Origin: Candidatus Gastranaerophilales bacterium
Lineage (GTDB): Bacteria > Cyanobacteriota > Vampirovibrionia > Gastranaerophilales > Gastranaerophilaceae
Direction: 5' to 3'
Assembly (NCBI GenBank): GCA_944323495.1
Contig: CALUSZ010000207.1
Location: 1-14,279 of the forward strand
Length of the DNA stretch: 14,279 bases
A model generated the notes under the pieces. The model was not told the DNA's origin, ran no database searches, and saw only the letters and a list, made by a program, of their open reading frames with translations. Shown in pieces: positions 7,199 to 13,060 of the stretch. The stretch's first letter is position 1. The number at the start of each line of letters is the position of its first letter. A program made the translations under genes and the position numbers.

Positions 7199-7502
7199 TT
7201 TCTATGCCTCGCAGAAGAACATTCTCAGATATAAATTTTTTCTTCGGTTGCAGTTTAGTCGCATCTTTATAAATTATTACTTTTTTAGAATTGCCATTTT
7301 CTCCGATGCTATCTACCTGTAAATAATGACACCTGCCTTCATATACTTTTTTGTTTTCCACATATAAAGAACAATAGCTATCATCAAGGCAGTAACTAAT
7401 GTAATTCACCCCTATAATACCTGTATACGCAAGTAAGATAACAAGCAGAAAACTGGCTGCTATCGATATTATTAATGTTAATAAAAATTTTAAATCTTCC
7501 AT
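7188..7502 (-). CDS. Small single-pass membrane protein
   Basis: This protein has 104 residues from the ATG at 7502-7500, chosen because GAGGT lies four bases upstream and the start follows the previous stop by seven bases. A longer frame to 7550 runs into the neighbour. A strong hydrophobic segment (about residues 5-30, LLTLIISIAASFLLVILL) is followed by a polar domain of about 70 residues with three cysteines (two in YCLDDSYC) and probable beta strands. With the membrane segment at the N terminus and few positive charges before it, the domain could lie outside the membrane, where the cysteines might form a disulfide; orientation is uncertain. Function unknown. Confidence 0.7.
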   Translation of the reverse strand: MEDLKFLLTLIISIAASFLLVILLAYTGIIGVNYISYCLDDSYCSLYVENKKVYEGRCHYLQVDSIGENGNSKKVIIYKDATKLQPKKKFISENVLLRGIENDR

Positions 7503-7509
7503 TTTTACC

Positions 7510-7701
7510 TCAATTCTTACTAGGTTGTTTTTGTTGTACTTTACTGACAAAGACCGCTTCTATTGTCGGTAAATCAGTTATGCTGACCGTATCGCATACC
7601 ACTCCCATGAACAGATATGCAGCATCGGAGTTCTTTAAAATCTTGTCTGCCATACGTACATAAAATTGTTGACGTACCGTCAGATGTTCATTACCTTTCA
7701 T
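7510..7701 (-). CDS. Small hypothetical protein
   Basis: This 63-residue protein is not recognised. AAGGAG five bases before its ATG (7701-7699) gives a clear start. That ribosome-binding site partly overlaps the stop codon of the 26-residue gene upstream. The sequence is basic at the N terminus (GNEHLTVRQQFYVRMADKIL) with a predicted amphipathic helix and a short hydrophobic middle, but has no clear membrane segment. It sits in the leftward operon between two membrane protein genes. Confidence 0.68.
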   Translation of the reverse strand: MKGNEHLTVRQQFYVRMADKILKNSDAAYLFMGVVCDTVSITDLPTIEAVFVSKVQQKQPSKN

Positions 7702-7710
7702 TGTTACTCC

Positions 7711-7791
7711 TTATGTATGGAAATAAAAAAACGGAGATATAACAAGTGCTAATATAAATCCTGCTATGACATTAATAAGTACAACTCTCAT
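7711..7791 (-). CDS. 26-residue single-pass membrane peptide
   Basis: The frame runs from the ATG at 7791-7789 to the TAA at 7713-7711 and encodes 26 residues, almost all hydrophobic (VVLINVIAGFILALVI, then SPFFYFHT). It would form one membrane helix. The ATG overlaps the dUTPase stop codon in a TAATG junction, a typical sign of translational coupling, and otherwise the gap between two tightly packed genes would be empty. No ribosome-binding site is needed if translation is coupled. A role in anchoring, lysis or membrane sensing is possible, but nothing in the sequence decides this. Confidence 0.5.
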   Translation of the reverse strand: MRVVLINVIAGFILALVISPFFYFHT

Positions 7792-8528
7792 TATTCCCCT
7801 GTGCTCCCGATTCCGCCCTGTCTGTCACCGTTTCTGAAATCTTCATCATCACAAACCGGATTTAGATTTACATAAGGTCTTTTAACCATCATGAACTGTG
7901 CAACTCGCTGACCGTCTTTAAGACACACTGATTCTTCCCCAAAATTGGTTATAGAAAGTTTTACTTCATCTCTATAGCCTGCATCAACTATTCCGGTTGT
8001 ATTTGTAAGCATACAGTTGAGTTTAAATCCAGTTGAACTTCTCGGGTAGATTAGCATTGTATAGTCTGTAGGGATTGAAACTTTTATTCCTGTTGAAAAT
8101 ACTTCTGTCTGGTTTGGCTGCAAAAAATAACAATGAGGCTCTTGGATTTTGATTTTTAAATCCATACAGGCATCTGTGGGATTTGAATACGCAGGCAAAT
8201 ATTTTTCGTCGTCACATACAATATCAAGCACTACTTCTTCTCTGCTTGCAAGTTTTTTAGCAAATTCTCCTGCCCAGTTTATCATGTTGCGGCTTGATTC
8301 TATTAATAAATCTGCTGAACTGATTAATATATTCCCTGCACGAGAGGTTTTGCTTAAAAATATATCAATAAAATATGACAGGAAATAAATACTCACAAGC
8401 AGTAAAATTCCATTTGTCGGAATATTAAGCCATTGATGCTTTAAAATGTTATAACAGATTGCAAGAATTATTATTCCTGCGTTTATCGAAAATAACACTA
8501 TCATTGCTAATTCTTTTTTAATTTTCAT
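7791..8528 (-). CDS. dut: dUTPase (dUTP diphosphatase) with N-terminal membrane segments
   Basis: This 245-residue protein ends in a complete trimeric-type dUTPase domain (about 98-244), which hydrolyses dUTP to dUMP and pyrophosphate to keep uracil out of DNA. All five family motifs are present: DACMDLK (119-125), PRSSTGFKL (162-170), GIVDAGYRDEVKL (179-191, with catalytic D182 and Y185), KDGQRVAQFMM (204-214) and RQGGIGSTG (236-244). Unusually, residues 8-26 and 39-58 are two hydrophobic segments, so the enzyme is probably tethered to the membrane; ordinary dUTPases are about 140-150 residues and soluble. No ribosome-binding site supports an internal start. AAAGGA lies about eight bases before the ATG, which overlaps the previous gene by 11 bases. 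Confidence 0.92.
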   Translation of the reverse strand: MKIKKELAMIVLFSINAGIIILAICYNILKHQWLNIPTNGILLLVSIYFLSYFIDIFLSKTSRAGNILISSADLLIESSRNMINWAGEFAKKLASREEVVLDIVCDDEKYLPAYSNPTDACMDLKIKIQEPHCYFLQPNQTEVFSTGIKVSIPTDYTMLIYPRSSTGFKLNCMLTNTTGIVDAGYRDEVKLSITNFGEESVCLKDGQRVAQFMMVKRPYVNLNPVCDDEDFRNGDRQGGIGSTGE

Positions 8529-8781
8529 TTTTACTTTCCTTTCTGCAAAGAGTATCTTTTAGTGCCTCTACCTGTGTCTTTAATGTTTCTACATCCTGTT
8601 CAAGCAGCATATTAGCTTCTTCCAGTTTGATAACATACTGGTTATCTTTCTCTGTCTGCTCTTTATACCACCTGATTTCTTTTTGCAGGTTTTTGTTTTG
8701 CTTAACTACCTGATTGTACTGGTCGATTGCGTTTTTTAATAACTTACAATCATCTTGGCTATCACAATATTTTTTGTTCAT
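8518..8781 (-). CDS. Small coiled-coil protein
   Basis: This 87-residue protein is almost entirely one predicted coiled coil (from about residue 15 to 80), with heptad-like leucine, isoleucine and valine spacing (QYVIKLEEANMLLEQDVETL). Two cysteines lie at the N terminus (YCDSQDDC) and one near the end. AAGGAG six bases before the ATG fixes the start, 10 bases after the previous stop; its own stop overlaps the dUTPase start. It may be a scaffold or partner of the membrane-anchored dUTPase next to it, but this is inferred only from position. No known family is recognised. Confidence 0.72.
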   Translation of the reverse strand: MNKKYCDSQDDCKLLKNAIDQYNQVVKQNKNLQKEIRWYKEQTEKDNQYVIKLEEANMLLEQDVETLKTQVEALKDTLCRKESKNEN

Positions 8782-8791
8782 TAGTTACTCC

Positions 8792-9010
8792 TTAACTTAT
8801 GCATATTTTTGCTATTTCTGATATCACGTTAGCTATAATAGAGAACACTCCTGTAAAGAGATTTATTAAAAAACTCAATATGAATGGAATATCAATTTCT
8901 TTTCCTGTAAAATATGAACACCAAAAATCAAGTGTTCTGTCCGTCCACCAACTTAAAAATATTGAAGTAAAACACCCTGTTCCTAAAGTTATATTTATTT
9001 TATTTTTCAT
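8792..9010 (-). CDS. Small membrane protein
   Basis: This protein has 72 residues from the ATG at 9010-9008, preceded by GGAG and overlapping the upstream gene by 11 bases, the same junction type as several neighbours. In-frame ATGs at 9019, 9028 and 9046 are possible but lie deeper in that gene. Two hydrophobic stretches are visible, a tryptophan-rich one near residues 6-30 and a stronger one near 42-70 (FILSFLINLFTGVFSIIANV). The size and hydrophobicity would fit a holin, but the position in an early operon with no endolysin argues against that. Best described as a small membrane protein of unknown function. Confidence 0.68.
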   Translation of the reverse strand: MKNKINITLGTGCFTSIFLSWWTDRTLDFWCSYFTGKEIDIPFILSFLINLFTGVFSIIANVISEIAKICIS

Positions 9011-9644
9011 CTTCTCCGTCTTCATTGTCATTTTGATTATTCTCATTATTTTGTAACTCGTTTTGCTTTTCTTCTAATTTCGAGAGAAATTCTGCTAATC
9101 TGTCATCATCATACATATTACCTATGTATGCAGTGTTTTTTAGAATTTCTCTATTTTTAGGGTATTGCAATAAAAGTTCTTCTGTAAAAGCTGTTCCAGT
9201 TATGCAAAAATTTGCAGGGTGTTCTTCACTTTCTGTTATTAACAGATATTCTCTTTCCGATGTTTCAAAAACATCACCTGTAAATAATTGTTTATCTTGA
9301 AATGTAACTCCAGTATTAATTTTCCCTTCGTTATTTTCTTCAAATATACTCAATTGGTATTTTGTTAAATTAATTCTTAATTCTGCAATTCTTGCTTCGA
9401 TTTGCTTTATTCTCTCGTTTTGACCTTCTAAGTATCTTTTGAAACTGTTTATTATTTCGAGTTCTTTGATATAGTCTTTTCCTGTTTTGAAGGCTTTAAT
9501 TTTAATTGAACTACAGCATTTTTCAGTAAGTTCATTGAATGCGATTTCTAATCCTTCATGTTCCGAAATCTCTGCTACTTTTTTAATAAGCGGCAATTCT
9601 GCCATTAGTTTATTGATTTCGTTGATAATGTCACTTTTGTTCAT
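9000..9644 (-). CDS. Hypothetical protein with coiled coil and acidic tail
   Basis: This protein has 214 residues. A helical N-terminal half with a coiled coil (about 60-100, RIKQIEARIAELRINL) is followed by a compact domain of probable beta strands (about 110-180) and an extremely acidic, asparagine-rich tail (QNDNEDGEDEK). The AAAGGAG before the start lies within the end of the upstream zinc ribbon gene. Acidic tails of this kind occur in single-stranded DNA-binding or DNA-mimic phage proteins, but no such family is recognised here. Expressed as part of the leftward operon between the zinc ribbon gene and the membrane protein gene. Confidence 0.72.
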   Translation of the reverse strand: MNKSDIINEINKLMAELPLIKKVAEISEHEGLEIAFNELTEKCCSSIKIKAFKTGKDYIKELEIINSFKRYLEGQNERIKQIEARIAELRINLTKYQLSIFEENNEGKINTGVTFQDKQLFTGDVFETSEREYLLITESEEHPANFCITGTAFTEELLLQYPKNREILKNTAYIGNMYDDDRLAEFLSKLEEKQNELQNNENNQNDNEDGEDEK

Positions 9645-9650
9645 CTGTGT

Positions 9651-9881
9651 TTAATCTCCTTTCTCCAATTCTATTGGCTTAAAAATCGTTTCTGTTATTC
9701 CGTATTCTTTTATGGTGTAAGAATAAGTGTTTTCAGTAAAAAGAAAATTTGTGCTTTGGTTATTACACCTTGTGCATTGATGCGGATTTTGTGTCATGCC
9801 CTGACATCGAGAACAGATAAATATTTTGCTTGGAAATTTTCTATTAAAATCTCTTATTGTTTCAAATTCTTCCGTTTGCAT
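9651..9881 (-). CDS. Small zinc ribbon protein
   Basis: This 76-residue protein has two CxxC pairs (C23-C26 in FICSRC and C36-C39 in QCTRC) ten residues apart, a clear zinc ribbon or knuckle. It is followed by a short beta-rich tail (TYSYTIKEYGITETIFKPIE). Proteins with the pattern PSKIFICSxC occur in many phages without known function; a nucleic-acid or protein contact is the usual guess. The start lies 28 bases inside the end of the upstream 44-residue gene, with only a weak ribosome-binding site, suggesting coupled translation. A later start is unlikely because it would lose the segment before the first cysteine pair. Confidence 0.77.
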   Translation of the reverse strand: MQTEEFETIRDFNRKFPSKIFICSRCQGMTQNPHQCTRCNNQSTNFLFTENTYSYTIKEYGITETIFKPIELEKGD

Positions 9882-9988
9882 CGCTGTTTCTCTGCCTTTT
9901 TGTTGTTTATCAAGTCGACAAGGTATTCAAATAGATAGGTTAAATCGTCCATTGATAAATCTTCCAATTTTGCTAAAATTTCATTCAT
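9854..9988 (-). CDS. 44-residue hypothetical protein
   Basis: The frame runs from the ATG at 9988-9986, which overlaps the stop of the upstream gene by eight bases, to the TAA at 9856-9854 inside the next gene. GAGG and AAGG lie just upstream. It encodes an acidic amphipathic helix (MNEILAKLEDLSMDDLTYLF) and a strongly basic end (QRCKRKNLKQ). Without it the tightly packed operon would have a 100-base gap, and the overlap type is the same as at neighbouring genes. Function unknown. Confidence 0.55.
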   Translation of the reverse strand: MNEILAKLEDLSMDDLTYLFEYLVDLINNKKAEKQRCKRKNLKQ

Positions 9989-10259
9989 CCTTAAACCTCA
10001 ACATTGACCATACTAAAAATGTTCCATCGGGTAGCAACCTGCCTTTTGCTTGGAATCTGCTGCCTACATCTATATTTGTTCTTCCCCATGCAATACAAAG
10101 TCTACCTTCAGGAAGCTGATTGCTCTCGCAGTAAAAAACGGTTTTTAATTTTTCATTTACTTCAACATTTTGCAATTCTATTTTTTTTACTGTAGAAACT
10201 ACCATTATTGCTTCGTCTGCGTATTTGGAGAACTTTTTTGCAAATTTTCTTCTAGCCAT
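9981..10259 (-). CDS. Small OB-fold-like protein
   Basis: This 92-residue protein has a basic N terminus (ARRKFAKKFSKYADEA), then alternating strands with the segment GSRFQAKGRLLPDGTFLVW, which resembles the strand and turn pattern of an OB-fold nucleic-acid-binding protein. This is a weak structural inference. It could help replication or recombination, since the neighbouring upstream gene encodes a replication protein. GAGGTG before the ATG sets the start. It overlaps by eight bases the TAG that ends the original reading frame of that replication gene, which shows the ancestral gene order. No cysteine clusters or membrane segments. Confidence 0.7.
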   Translation of the reverse strand: MARRKFAKKFSKYADEAIMVVSTVKKIELQNVEVNEKLKTVFYCESNQLPEGRLCIAWGRTNIDVGSRFQAKGRLLPDGTFLVWSMLRFKDE

Positions 10260-10530
10260 CTTGCACCTCGCTTTCAGAATTTTTATTTTGTGCGAAGTAG
10301 TTATCTCTAAACGCTACAAATTCATCAATAGTGAAATCGTATTGTTCTGCAAGCGTTTTAATAGTTTGGTTTTTTGCAAGAAAAATTTTATTAACAGACT
10401 TACTCATGGCAGACGGACAATACTTCGCAACGTATTCAAAAGCGGTTACTTTGTCGTGTATTGCTTGAAAAGCAGCTCTGCATTCTTCATCGTGTTTTTT
10501 GTTTGCAAGTTCTGTTTCTCTATTTTTTAT
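10252..10530 (-). pseudogene. Severed 3' part of the replication gene, behind an in-frame TAA
   Basis: After the TAA at 10533-10531 the same frame stays open for 92 residues, from IKNRETELANKKHDEE to a TAG at 10254-10252. The coiled-coil character continues straight across the stop. The TAG overlaps the next gene's ATG by eight bases, the junction type seen throughout this operon. No start codon with a ribosome-binding site is available after the TAA; the first in-frame ATG is 42 codons later. One C-to-T change (CAA to TAA) would explain the split. The lost part includes a helical region (TIKTLAEQYDFTIDEFVAF) that may be a small DNA-binding domain. Confidence 0.75.
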
Positions 10531-11268
10531 TTATTTTTGGAGCTCCTCTTCTCTTTGTTTCTGTGCAATAGCATCTCTGTCGGGTGCAAGAAAGTAATCA
10601 TCAGAAGCAAAGCTATCCCACTCATCAAGGATTTTTTTTAGATTTGGCGGAACATTTTTTTTGTCGCCGATATCCCATCCACGTTTTGCATTTGAGAAAA
10701 CTTTTTCCCAATCTTCAACGGTTAGATGATTTTCTGTATGGATTTTGAAAATCCTTGCCTTGTTTTCATTCGATACTATTTGAGATTTTTTAAACTTCTT
10801 GTTATAGATTTGAATGATTGATAAAACAACATCTTCGTCATATTCATTTAGAGGCTTAGGACTTCCTGTATTTGCCCCTTCTGCCGGAGTATCTTTTTTG
10901 TGTTTATCCCATCTTTTTTGTACGGATTTTCTTGCTTTTTCACTTTTTTCTTCCTGCTCTTTAAGATTTCTCAATACTCTATTTGAAACATAGCAGTCGT
11001 TTTCAATATGGAATAGTTCAAAATCTTCCAGTATGGATTTTAGAAAATCAACAGAACATCTGTAATCATCCGCAAAAACTTCTAATTTACTTATCGGATA
11101 ATCGTCGGTATGCATATCTTCGACAATCCACCAAAACACACAAACTGCCGCTTTTGCTTTTTCTTCACTTTCTTTGCGGAAATAAGAAAGCATACCTTTT
11201 ATTTTGGCATCCTGTCTTGCGTATCTATCGTGTTGAAAATATGTTTCTTTATAAATTTTCTTTGTCAT
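10531..11268 (-). CDS. Replication initiator-like protein with DUF4373 (Lin1244-type) N terminus, truncated by TAA
   Basis: Residues about 8-105 (YFQHDRYARQDAKIKGML, then FWWIVEDMH and YCVSNRVL-like strands) match the DUF4373 or Lin1244/Lin1753-type winged-helix domain found at the N terminus of phage replication or helicase-loading proteins. A basic linker and a DnaD-like helical region (about 145-225, ending WDIGDKKNVPPNLKKILDEW) follow. The reading frame stops at a TAA (10533-10531), but 92 further residues remain open in the same frame, so the ancestral protein was about 338 residues. ATG at 11268-11266 has AAAGG seven bases upstream; an in-frame TTG at 11271 is an alternative. The truncated product keeps both recognisable domains and may still work. 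Confidence 0.8.
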   Translation of the reverse strand: MTKKIYKETYFQHDRYARQDAKIKGMLSYFRKESEEKAKAAVCVFWWIVEDMHTDDYPISKLEVFADDYRCSVDFLKSILEDFELFHIENDCYVSNRVLRNLKEQEEKSEKARKSVQKRWDKHKKDTPAEGANTGSPKPLNEYDEDVVLSIIQIYNKKFKKSQIVSNENKARIFKIHTENHLTVEDWEKVFSNAKRGWDIGDKKNVPPNLKKILDEWDSFASDDYFLAPDRDAIAQKQREEELQK

Positions 11269-11277
11269 CAAAAGCCT

Positions 11278-11619
11278 TTAATTTTTCAGTTCTTTCATTC
11301 TTCTTGAATAACATTCGTTTAATCTGCCGTCCGCAAGAACATCCAGTAATGCTTTGCTTGCCTTTTCCCAAGCAACTCTCTTTCTTTGCTCTTCGTAAAT
11401 AAACTCCGGCAAGTCAACATCCGCAACTTTCGGAGTTTCAAGCAAGTCGTAAAAATACTGGTATGCCTCATCAAACAAAAAGTTGATTTTTCTCTGTCTG
11501 ATTTCGTTCTGTTTTTGTCTGTATTGTTTCAAGAGGTTTGAAAATAAATTTGGTAAGAGTTTAACTTTTTGAACAGGCTCTACCTTATCAGTCCGCAACC
11601 TAATTACATTTACGCTCAT
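11278..11619 (-). CDS. Hypothetical basic helical protein
   Basis: This 113-residue protein is helical and rich in lysine, arginine and glutamine (LLKQYRQKQNEIRQRKINFL), with no cysteine cluster or membrane segment. AAAGGAG six bases before the ATG at 11619-11617 fixes the start. The gene lies between a ribbon-helix-helix regulator and the replication protein, with a short gap of about 10 bases to each, so a role in replication or its control is plausible. No family was recognised. Confidence 0.72.
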   Translation of the reverse strand: MSVNVIRLRTDKVEPVQKVKLLPNLFSNLLKQYRQKQNEIRQRKINFLFDEAYQYFYDLLETPKVADVDLPEFIYEEQRKRVAWEKASKALLDVLADGRLNECYSRRMKELKN

Positions 11620-11630
11620 GTTCTCTCCTT

Positions 11631-11813
11631 TTAAATTTTTATTTTGGTTATTTCTTCAAGATTGTGCTTTTTGATGTACTCTTTCACTGCTGTAATCACA
11701 AGTGATGAGCGTGACATAGGTTTGCCTTTTATGGCAACATATTTGTCAACACAATCAAGAACAGGCATAGGGAAACCTATTGATTTTAAAAGCTGTCCGC
11801 TGCTTTCCGCCAT
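11631..11813 (-). CDS. Ribbon-helix-helix (CopG/Arc-type) regulator
   Basis: This 60-residue protein is probably a DNA-binding repressor. The C-terminal half (DKYVAIKGKPMSRSSLVITA, then VKEYIKKHN) has the ribbon-helix-helix pattern: a strand, a turn, SRSSL at the start of the second helix, and a basic tail. The start is the ATG at 11813-11811, with AAAGGAG six bases upstream; the open frame continues to 11957 but those residues would overlap the promoter. It is the first gene of the leftward operon, about 105 bases after the predicted transcription start, where a Cro-like or operon-autoregulating function would fit. Confidence 0.8.
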   Translation of the reverse strand: MAESSGQLLKSIGFPMPVLDCVDKYVAIKGKPMSRSSLVITAVKEYIKKHNLEEITKIKI

Positions 11814-11884
11814 TTCTTCTCCTTTCTTTGCATTACAATTCAACACAAAATAACGGCAATTTTTGTCGTTTTCGTGTTTTTGTA

Positions 11885-11923
11885 GTATTGTGTTAGTTAA
11901 ACAGTTAAACAAACTAACAATAC
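11885..11923. promoter_or_regulatory. Imperfect inverted repeat with tandem heptamers, probable operator at the leftward start
   Basis: The outer arms 11885-11898 (GTATTGTGTTAGTT) and 11912-11923 match as an inverted repeat apart from a two-base insertion. Between them, 11897-11911 contains TTAAACA twice, separated by one G. The element covers the predicted transcription start of the leftward operon. A similar tandem pair (TTTAACA) occurs at 13867-13881 before the last gene of the window. Confidence 0.55.
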
Positions 11924-11924
11924 C

Positions 11925-11952
11925 ATTATACTCAAAATGGGAATAAAAGCAA
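11925..11952 (-). promoter_or_regulatory. Leftward early promoter
   Basis: On the minus strand TTGCTT (11952-11947) and a perfect TATAAT (11930-11925) are 16 bases apart, giving a start near 11918. The same -35 hexamer and spacing are seen at the tRNA-His promoter. The only long intergenic space of the element lies here, between divergent genes. A TATACT on the plus strand (11927-11932) overlaps it and may serve the repressor gene. Confidence 0.7.
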
Positions 11953-11963
11953 CCCAATTTGAG
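11931..11963. promoter_or_regulatory. 33-base inverted repeat operator over the leftward promoter
   Basis: CTCAAAATGGG (11931-11941) and CCCAATTTGAG (11953-11963) are inverted copies with one mismatch, 11 bases apart, bracketing the -35 region. A third, perfect half-site lies at 12062-12072 within the repressor gene. Repeated half-sites around a phage repressor gene are typical operators. Binding by the XRE protein is inferred. Confidence 0.6.
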
Positions 11964-11998
11964 AATGTGTTACAAAACTTCATACAAACGGAGTAGAT

Positions 11999-12289
11999 AT
12001 GATTGCTGAAAATCTTGCCAAAATAAGAAAATCAACATTATTAGCACAAAATGATTTTGCACTCAAATTGGGTATATCACCAAGAGCTTATGTTAATTAT
12101 GAGCGTGGTGAAAGAAAACCACCTTATGAAGTATTGGTTAAATTGTACGAAATATTTGATGTTAATTTAAATTGGCTTATTATTGGTAAGGGTAATATGT
12201 TTAATGAACAACAACCTTATGCAAGCAACGAAGAACTTGAACAAAAGGTTGTTGAAGTAATGAAAAAATACGGAGTTATTGAGAGATGA
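11999..12289 (+). CDS. XRE/Cro-CI-type repressor, short form
   Basis: This 96-residue protein carries a single HTH_3 domain (about 3-60). Recognition helices are QNDFALKL (17-24), the turn GIS (25-27) and PRAYVNYE (28-35), followed by the family pattern RGERKPP. The C terminus (about 75-96) is a short amphipathic helix that could dimerise. It lacks the self-cleaving S24 domain of lambda-type CI, so induction must work another way, for example through an antirepressor or the small antisense gene downstream. GGAG six bases before the ATG sets the start. The gene diverges from the 19-gene early operon and the space between holds candidate operators, so it is most likely the maintenance repressor of the element. 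Confidence 0.88.
   Translation: MIAENLAKIRKSTLLAQNDFALKLGISPRAYVNYERGERKPPYEVLVKLYEIFDVNLNWLIIGKGNMFNEQQPYASNEELEQKVVEVMKKYGVIER
12062..12072 (+). promoter_or_regulatory. Operator half-site inside the repressor gene
   Basis: CTCAAATTGGG is the exact inverted copy of the operator arm at 11953-11963. It lies in the codons for LKLG of the repressor, 99 bases from the promoter copy, and could allow looping. A chance match is possible because it is also constrained by the protein sequence. Confidence 0.35.
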
Positions 12290-12386
12290 GTTTGACAATT
12301 TCATCGAAAAGTTTTAGTGCTTTTTCTCTGCCGTATGTTTTTAAAAGTGCGTTTAAAACCGCTTTGAGTAAATTTTTTATCGACAT
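12276..12386 (-). CDS. 36-residue protein antisense to the end of the repressor gene
   Basis: The frame runs from the ATG at 12386-12384 to the TAA at 12278-12276 and overlaps the last 14 bases of the XRE gene in opposite direction. AAAGGAG lies seven bases before the ATG, as good a ribosome-binding site as any in the window. The 36 residues (MSIKNLLKAVLNALLKTY, then GREKALKLFDEIVKLISQ) form two probable amphipathic helices with a basic N terminus and no cysteines. It fills the only long gap between the repressor and the next gene. A small antirepressor or amphipathic toxin are possibilities; neither is shown. Confidence 0.6.
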   Translation of the reverse strand: MSIKNLLKAVLNALLKTYGREKALKLFDEIVKLISQ

Positions 12387-12439
12387 TGCGTACTCCTTTC
12401 TATACATAAAAAGGCAGTAAGCGGAAAGGAATATTAGTA

Positions 12440-13003
12440 GTGTCATTGTTTGTCATTATTGTTTTAATATTGATTATATGGTTTATGGTATCTAACAAAG
12501 ACGAATTATATAAAAGGTATAAAAATTTACAAGACGAATATCAAAAATTGCAGGTTGAATATCAAAATTTAAAATCGAAATATGAATCACAAAAATTTGA
12601 ATTAAAGAAGTATAAAGATGAAGATGTAAGAAGAAATAAAGAGATTGCAAGAGAGTGTTTAACGGATACAGCATACTGGATGAAAAGAAATTTTGAAAAC
12701 GCTAAGCATTGCAATGAGTTAAAATCGGAATATCAAAATTTTGAAGATATAAAATTCAAAATAGTAGATATGAGAAAATGCAAAATAACTATTCTAGACA
12801 AACAAATAAAGAAAAAAGCACAAACCGAATATAGTGATTTTATAAAAGCGGTAATGCGTGATGATTTTAAAAAATTTGAATACATTTTAAAAAACTATAC
12901 TTTTTTGTTGGATTATGAAAAATCGCAAAGATTACAGTATGTTCTTACACACAAAAGAGAAATTATAAAGTTTATGGAAAGATATTTGTATTTAGGTTTT
13001 TAA
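12440..13003 (+). CDS. Membrane-anchored coiled-coil protein
   Basis: This 187-residue protein starts at GTG (12440-12442), preceded by AAAGGA about ten bases upstream. Residues 3-17 (LFVIIVLILIIWFMV) form one membrane helix, followed by a coiled coil (about 20-62) with repeated EYQKLQ and EYQNLK units. A helical, lysine-rich C-terminal region (about 75-187, including DFIKAVMRDDFKKFEYIL) was not recognised. The C terminus should lie in the cytoplasm. It lies outside the leftward operon, next to the repressor, a position where genes expressed in the prophage state (moron or superinfection exclusion genes) are often found; this is only positional inference. Confidence 0.72.
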   Translation: MSLFVIIVLILIIWFMVSNKDELYKRYKNLQDEYQKLQVEYQNLKSKYESQKFELKKYKDEDVRRNKEIARECLTDTAYWMKRNFENAKHCNELKSEYQNFEDIKFKIVDMRKCKITILDKQIKKKAQTEYSDFIKAVMRDDFKKFEYILKNYTFLLDYEKSQRLQYVLTHKREIIKFMERYLYLGF

Positions 13004-13060
13004 CATGAAGAATTGTTAAAAAAGACTTGTATTTTTCAGAAAATAGTAAATAATAAAAGT

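Noticed and set aside
8792..9010. Holin of a lysis cassette
   Set aside because: No endolysin or spanin is nearby and the gene sits in the early operon; small membrane protein is the safer description.
8799..9056. Rightward 85-residue frame
   Set aside because: It is opposite to the small membrane protein gene, which has operon context and an overlap junction; the rightward frame has neither.
9826..10195. Rightward frames in the zinc ribbon and OB-fold-like region
   Set aside because: They are complements of well-supported leftward genes with start and stop overlaps.
10531..10533. Reassignment of TAA to an amino acid
   Set aside because: TAA ends many compactly overlapping genes in the same operon, so it works as a stop here.
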